From Candidatus Brachythrix odensensis (GTDB taxonomy: Bacteria; Chloroflexota; Anaerolineae; J036; Brachytrichaceae): 64,000 bases of DNA. Below, piece after piece: positions 58,301-64,000 of the stretch (its first letter is position 1; every line of letters starts with the position of its first letter). A program made the translations under genes and the position numbers. The notes beneath the pieces were generated by a model. The model was given only the letters and a program-made list of their open reading frames with translations, did not search any database and was not told where the DNA came from. The stretch covers positions 372,001 to 436,000 of the forward strand of contig JADKDT010000003.1 of assembly GCA_016714465.1 (NCBI GenBank), in the 5' to 3' direction.

Positions 58301-61300
58301 GGAAGCGGCACGTACACCTTCACCGATGTGCCGATCAATACCGCCTTTACGCTCACATTTGGGTTGCCTTCGGGCTACGCCCGGACGGCCCAGGACACCG
58401 GTCCGGATGGGACAGACAGCGATCCCGCGCCCGCGACGGGCATCGCAACGGTTCCGGGCGGCGTAACGGCCGATACCCTGACCTTTGACGCTGGCTACTT
58501 CCAGCCGGCCAGCATCGGCGGCATTGTGTATGTGGATCAAACCGCCACGGACAATGGCGCCTACGACAACGGCGAGCCGCTGGTCGCGGGCGTTCAAATC
58601 ACGCTGACGGGTTTCTCGCCGATCAGCGGAACATTCACCCTGACCACCCTGACAGGGCCCAACGGTGAATACCTCTTCAGTAACCTGCCGCCCGGCACCT
58701 ATACGGTGACCGAGCAGCAACCGCCGCAGTGGCGCGATGACCTTGACACGGTCGGCAGCTCCGGCGGCACGTTGAACGACGACGTCATCGGCGGGATCAC
58801 GCTCGCCAGCGGCGCAACCGCGACGGGCTACAACTTTGGCGAGCAAGGCGTCGCCCTGGGCGATCTGGTGTGGAGCGACCTCAACGCAAACGGGATCCAG
58901 GACGGAGGCGCCGAGGTTGGCCTTCCCGGCGTCACGGTGACGCTCCAGACACCGGCAGGGATCTTCAACACCCAGACCGATGCCAGTGGGCTTTATACCT
59001 TCACGGATGTGCCGGTTGGGACCGTGATCACGTTGACGTTCTCGACCTTGCCCGGTTACGTGCGCTCGCCCCAGGATCAGACGGGCGATGCGCTGGACAG
59101 CGACCCGAATCCTGCCACCGGAGTGGTCACCACGGTCCTACCAGTACTAGACGATACGATGTTCTATCGGGAGTACGACCAGGGCTTGTACCAGCTTCTG
59201 AGTTTGGGCGACCGGGTGTGGAACGATCTGAACGCAAACGGGCAGCAGGATCCGGGCGAGCCGGGGATCCCGGGCGTGACGGTGACGCTGCAGACGCCGG
59301 CGGGGCTGCTGACGACGCAGACGGACGCGAACGGGATCTACACGTTCACGGGCCTGATACCGAACACTCCTTACACCGTGACGTTCACGCCAGCGGGCGG
59401 CTACAACGGGACGCCGATGTGACGACGACCGGGCCGGACGGGACGTACAGCTTCCCGTCGGTGCCGCCGGGCGTGTACACGGTGACGGAGCAGCAGCCGC
59501 CTGAGTGGCTGGACAACGTTGACTACCCGGGCAGCGCGGGCGGGAGCGCCACGCCGCCGGACAGCATCGTCAACGTTGTGCTGCAAAGCGGCGCGAATGC
59601 GACGGGCTACAACTTCACCGAGCGGGGGGTGACCCTGGGCGACTACGTGTGGTTCGACGCGGACCACGACGGGAATCAGGACGACCTGCAGAGCAACCTC
59701 GGCGGCGTCACGGTGACGCTGCAGACTCCGAGCGGAACGGAGACGTTCGTGACCGGCCCGAGCGGGGCCTACTCGTTCACGAACCTGCAAGTGAATACGC
59801 CCTACACGCTGAGTTTCACGGCTCCGGCGGGCTACTCGGTGACGATCCGGGACAGCGGCGTGGCCGGGGACGCCCTGGACAGCGACATTGATCCATCCGG
59901 GCAAGTGAGCGTGATTCTGACGGGCAACAACAACACGGTGGATGCCGGGTTCTGGCAACCGGCCAGCGTGAGCGGATCGGTGTATGTCGATGCGAACAAC
60001 GACGGCGCGCGGCAAGGCAACGAATACCCGCTTGCTGGGGTGGTCGTGACCCTGACGGGCCAAACGGCCAATCAGGTCAGCGTGGTGTATACAACCACGA
60101 CGGACTCGAACGGCAATTACACCTTCATCAACCTCGATCCGGGGACCTACAACCTGCTTGAGCAGCAGCCGGGGCAGTGGCTGGACGGCCGGGATACGCC
60201 AGGGACGGCGCTCGGAACGGCGAGCCCGAATGATGTGATCCAGAACATCCAGCTCGCGCCGGGCACAAACGCGACGGGTTACCTGTTCGGGGAACAGGGC
60301 GTGCGGATCGGGGACCGGGTGTGGGAGGACTGGAACCACAACGGGCAGCAGGATCCGGGCGAGCCGGCGATTGCGGGTGTCACGGTGACGCTCCAGACGA
60401 TCACCGGCACGCTGACGACCTACACGGACGCGAGCGGGTTGTATACGTTCACCGATCAGCCGATCAACACGGCCTTGACGGTGACGTTCAGCCAGCCGGC
60501 GGGGTATGCGCCGACGCTGCAGAACGTTGGGAGCGATACGACCGACAGCGACGCGGATGGGCTGACCGGGATTGTGGTCATCAATGTGACGACGAACACG
60601 CTGACGGTGGACGCGGGTTACTGGCGCCCGGCGACGCTGGGCGACCAGGCCTGGGTGGACGGGAACGGGAACGGGCAGCAGGATCCGGGCGAACCGGGTC
60701 TGGCCGGGGTGACGGTGACGTTGCGGACGCTGACCGGGACGCTGACGACGGTGACGGACGCGGGCGGGTACTACACGTTCACGGACCTGATCACGGGGAC
60801 GTACCTGGTGACGTTCACGGCGCCGGCGGGCTACGGCGGATCGCCCCAGGATATTGGGAGCGACCTGACGGACAGCGATCCGAGCCCGGTGACGGGTGCG
60901 GCGACGGTGGCGGTGTATCCGGGTGACGTGATCACGACGACGGATGCGGGGTTCTGGCAGCCGTCGACGATCAGCGGGACGGTCTGGGCGGACTTCAACA
61001 ACAACGGGGTGCTGGAGCCGGGCGAGCTGCCGATTCCGGGCACGACGATCACCCTGACGGGTGTGTCGCCGGTGAGCGGGACGGTAACCTTGGTAACGGT
61101 GACCGGACCAGACGGGACGTATGTGTTCCCATTGCTGCCGCCGGGTGTGTACACGGTGACGGAGCAGCAGCCGGGGAACTGGGTTGACAACACGGACTAC
61201 CCGGGCAACTCGGGCGGGACGGTGACGCCGCCAGACAGCGTGGTGAACGTTGTGCTGACGAGCGGGACGACGGCAATGGGGGTCGACTTCACCGAGCGCG

Positions 61301-64000
61301 GGGTGACGGTGGGCGACTTGGTGTGGGAAGACCTGAACCACGACGGGGTGCAGGATCCGGGCGAGCCGGGGATCGCGGGCGCGACGGTCACACTCCAGAC
61401 CATCACGGGGACGCTGACGACGGTGACGGACGCGAACGGGATCTACACGTTCACGAACCTGCCGGTGAATACGGCGCTGACGGTGACGTTCACGGCCCCG
61501 GCGGGCTACACGGGGACGTTGCAGGACGTCGGCAGCGACGCGAGCGACAGCGACCCGGACGCGCTGACGGGGATCGTGGTGATTAGCGTGGCGACGGACA
61601 CGAACACGGTGGACGCCGGGTTCTGGCGGCCGGCGTCGCTGGGCGACCGTGCCTGGGTGGACGTGAACGGGAACGGGGTGCAGGATCCGGGCGAGCCGGG
61701 TCTGGCGGGCGTGACGGTCACACTGCAGACCCCGACCGGGACGCTGCAGACGGTGACGGACGGGAACGGGAACTACACGTTCACGGGCCTGATCAGCGCG
61801 ACGTATATCGTGACGTTCAGCCCGGCCCCGGGCTACTCCGGTTCGCCGGCAGACATCGGGAATGACGCGACGGACAGCGATCCGAGCCCGGTGACGGGCG
61901 TGGTGAGCGTGCCAATCTTCCCGGGTGTGGTGAACACGACGACGGACGCGGGCTTCTGGCAGCCGTCGACGCTGAGCGGGACGGTCTACGTCGACTTCAA
62001 CAACAACGGGGTCCTGGATCCGGGCGAGCCGCCGGTGCCCGGGACGATCGTGACGCTGACTGGCGTGTCGCCGGTGAGCGGCGTGGTAACGCTGGTGACG
62101 GTGACGGGACCGGACGGGAGCTACGTCTTCCCGATGCTGCCGCCGGGCGTGTATACGTTGACGGAGCAGCAGCCGGCGGAGTGGCTCGATAACGCGGACT
62201 ACCCGGGCAACGCGGGCGGGATCGTCGGCAACGACGTGATCGGCTCAATCGTGCTGACGAGCGGTACGACGGCGACGGGCTACGACTTCACCGAGCAGGG
62301 CGCGACTGTGGGCGACTATGTGTGGTTCGACGCGGACCATGATGGGAGCCAGGACGACTCGGAGACGGGTCTGGCGGGCGTGACGGTGACGCTGCAGACG
62401 CCGACTGGGCCGCTGACCTTTGTGACCGGCGCGACGGGTGCGTACTCGTTTACGAATCTGCAGATCAATACGCCCTACACCCTGACGTTCACGGCCCCGG
62501 TGAACTACTCGACGACGGTTCCGAACAACCCGACCCCAGGCGACCTGCGGGACAGCGACATCGATCCGGCGGGCCAGGTGAGCGTAATCCTGACCACGAG
62601 CGTGAATCCGACCGTGGATGCAGGGTTCTGGCAGCCGTCGAGCGTGGCAGGGTCGGTGTATGTGGATGCAAACAACAACGGAGCGCGGGCTCCGGGCGAG
62701 TATGGCATCCCGGGCGTAATCGTGACCCTGACCGGGCAGACGACCAACGGGCTGTTTGTGCTGATCACGACGACGACAGACGCGAGCGGCTACTACACGT
62801 TCACGAACCTCGACCCAGGGACCTACAACCTGGCCGAGCAGCAGCCCGGCCAGTGGTTGGACGGGATTGACACGGCCGGCAGCCAGTTCGGGAATACGAC
62901 GATCAACGACGTGATCCAGGGCTTCCAGCTGCCGCCGGGGACGAATGCGACCGGTTACCTGTTCGGGGAACAGGGCGTGCGGATCGGCGACCTGGTGTGG
63001 GAAGACCTGAACCACAACGGACAGCAGGATCCGGGCGAGCCGGGGACCCAGGGCGTAACGGTAACGTTGCAAACGATCACCGGGACGCTGACGACGTATA
63101 CGGATGCGACGGGTGCGTATACGTTCACTGATCAGCCGATCAACACGGCCTTGACTGTGACGTTTAGCCCGGCCGCGACTTACGTCGGAACGCTGCAGGA
63201 CGTGTTGACGGATACGACCGACAGCGACGCGGATCCATTGACCGGGATCGTGGCGGTGATTCTGACGACGAACACGAACACAGTCGACGCCGGGTTCTGG
63301 CGGCCGATGACGCTGGGCAGCCAGGTCTGGCTGGACGTCAACAACAACGGCGTGCTGGACGCGGGCGAAGTCGGCGTCAACGGGGTTGTCGTTGAGCTGT
63401 ATCGCGACAGCAACGGCAGCGGTGTCTACGAGCCCGGCATCGACGGGCTGGTGGCCACATCGACAACCGTTAATGGCGGCTTCTACAGCTTCACAGAACT
63501 GAGCTACGCGGGCTACTTTGTCGTGTTGCCGAGCGCCAACTTCACAGGCGGCGCGGCGCTTGTCAACTACCAGAACAGCACGGCGACCGTTGGCGGCAAC
63601 ACTGATCTGGACAACCTTGACCACGGCTACGTGAGTGGCGTCCTTGGGTCGGGCGGGATTGTCGCGAGCAGCATCGTGACGCTTACGCCCGGGATGGAGC
63701 CGGGAGCGGGGGTGGACGGAGACGGAACGACCGGAAACCTGACCGTTGACTTCGGCTTCTACCAGTTGACGCTGGCCTCGCAGTTGTGGCAGGACAACAA
63801 CAACAACGGCCAGGTGAATCCGGGCGAGCCGGGTCTGGCGGGGGTGACCGTGGTCTTGCTGATGGGCGGATCGCCGGTCGCGACGACGACGACGGATGCG
63901 AGCGGGAATTACACCTTTACCGGGCTGATGAGCGGCACGTATCAGGTGGCGGTGACGCCGCCGCCGGGCTACGTGAGCACGATTCCGACCACGCTGAACC
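55346..64000 (+). CDS. Giant SdrD_B-repeat surface protein, broken once and running off the window
   Basis: More than 2,880 residues. ATG 55346 has GGAGAGGGA 6 bp upstream. Parts: long signal peptide; an N-terminal beta-propeller-like region (YCYGLNDNGNIVVVF, DPATGIFYVLDQNT, EIEDLAFDPTTGRLYIV); a DUF11-like domain (PTFGQQITFTVQVTNTGDF); a GEVED domain ending LLPDGEVEDYQVTI; a Thr/Pro linker (57410-57815); then many SdrD_B-like units (GDxVWxDxNxNGxQDPGE-GxGVTVTLQT ... TEQQPxQW). The frame stops at TGA 59420-59422 after AGYNGTP-like sequence; from 59419 another frame is open to the window end and continues the same repeats, with about 75-80 residues apparently missing at the junction. Likely a cell-surface stalk or adhesin. 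Confidence 0.75.
59419..64000 (+). repeat. SdrD_B superrepeat
   Basis: The landmark F-[GT]-E-[QR]-G recurs at 59614, 60286, 61288, 62287 and 62962, giving steps of 672, 1002, 999 and 675 bp. So a higher-order unit of about 2,673 bp (891 residues) made of three blocks is repeated; the FDADHDG block and the EDLNHNGQQDPGE block return in the same order. Confidence 0.7.

Overview
The window is high-GC bacterial DNA, most consistent with a Chloroflexota (Anaerolineae-like) genome. The grounds are secreted proteins with long Thr/Pro linkers built on TNTPVPPTATP or TATPTDTP, delta-60 and SdrD_B-type repeat proteins, a C-terminal F-M-P-type tail, Rieske, P450 and xanthine-dehydrogenase genes, and many intergenic palindromes. 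The phylum is an inference from gene style; no rRNA or tRNA gene was found. Several genes carry one-base frameshifts next to homopolymers, so part of the breakage may be consensus error rather than decay.

Layout. 0-13 kb: thioredoxin-like tail, Tat-exported L,D-transpeptidase, MEMO-like protein, VOC protein, secreted delta-60 repeat protein, broken MOSC gene, 2H phosphoesterase, ArsR-SulP operon, Rieske oxygenase, decayed REP-associated transposase (RAYT) with seven REP palindromes, P450 plus sugar-kinase-like gene. 13-19.4 kb: CIA30 lipoprotein, then a TetR-controlled MacAB-like exporter operon (two FtsX permeases, ATPase, lipoprotein adaptor). 19.4-29 kb: SDR, xanthine dehydrogenase operon (fused FeS/Mo subunit plus FAD subunit) divergent from a BMP-type nucleoside ABC importer (permease, permease, binding protein, ATPase), together a purine uptake and oxidation module. 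29-32.6 kb: repeat elements and a badly frameshifted MmeI-type restriction-modification gene. 32.7-38.1 kb: arsenic/thiol island (ACR3, ArsC, ArsR; then a YraQ/ArsP permease, a CxxC mini-thioredoxin, a thioredoxin-CcdA-like fusion and a second CxC ArsR). 38.2-42.4 kb: CMD protein, FmdE-like protein, Fic enzyme, TauE/SafE permease, membrane-anchored protein.

42.7-64 kb is a surface-protein region. Three tandem genes encode modular secreted phosphatases in which an ENPP-like alkaline-phosphatase-superfamily domain (four copies) is combined with a calcineurin-like metallophosphoesterase (two copies), carbohydrate-binding-like modules and Thr/Pro linkers. A giant SdrD_B-repeat protein follows and runs off the window.

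The most unusual pattern lies between genes. Seven perfect or near-perfect palindromes have unrelated arms but all end in the d(GCGNAGC) mini-hairpin tip. Six genes take their stop codon from the edge of a palindrome. Three arrays have a strict CGNNNN hexamer period. Four genes have a -10-like box 7-8 nt before ATG and no Shine-Dalgarno, suggesting leaderless transcription.
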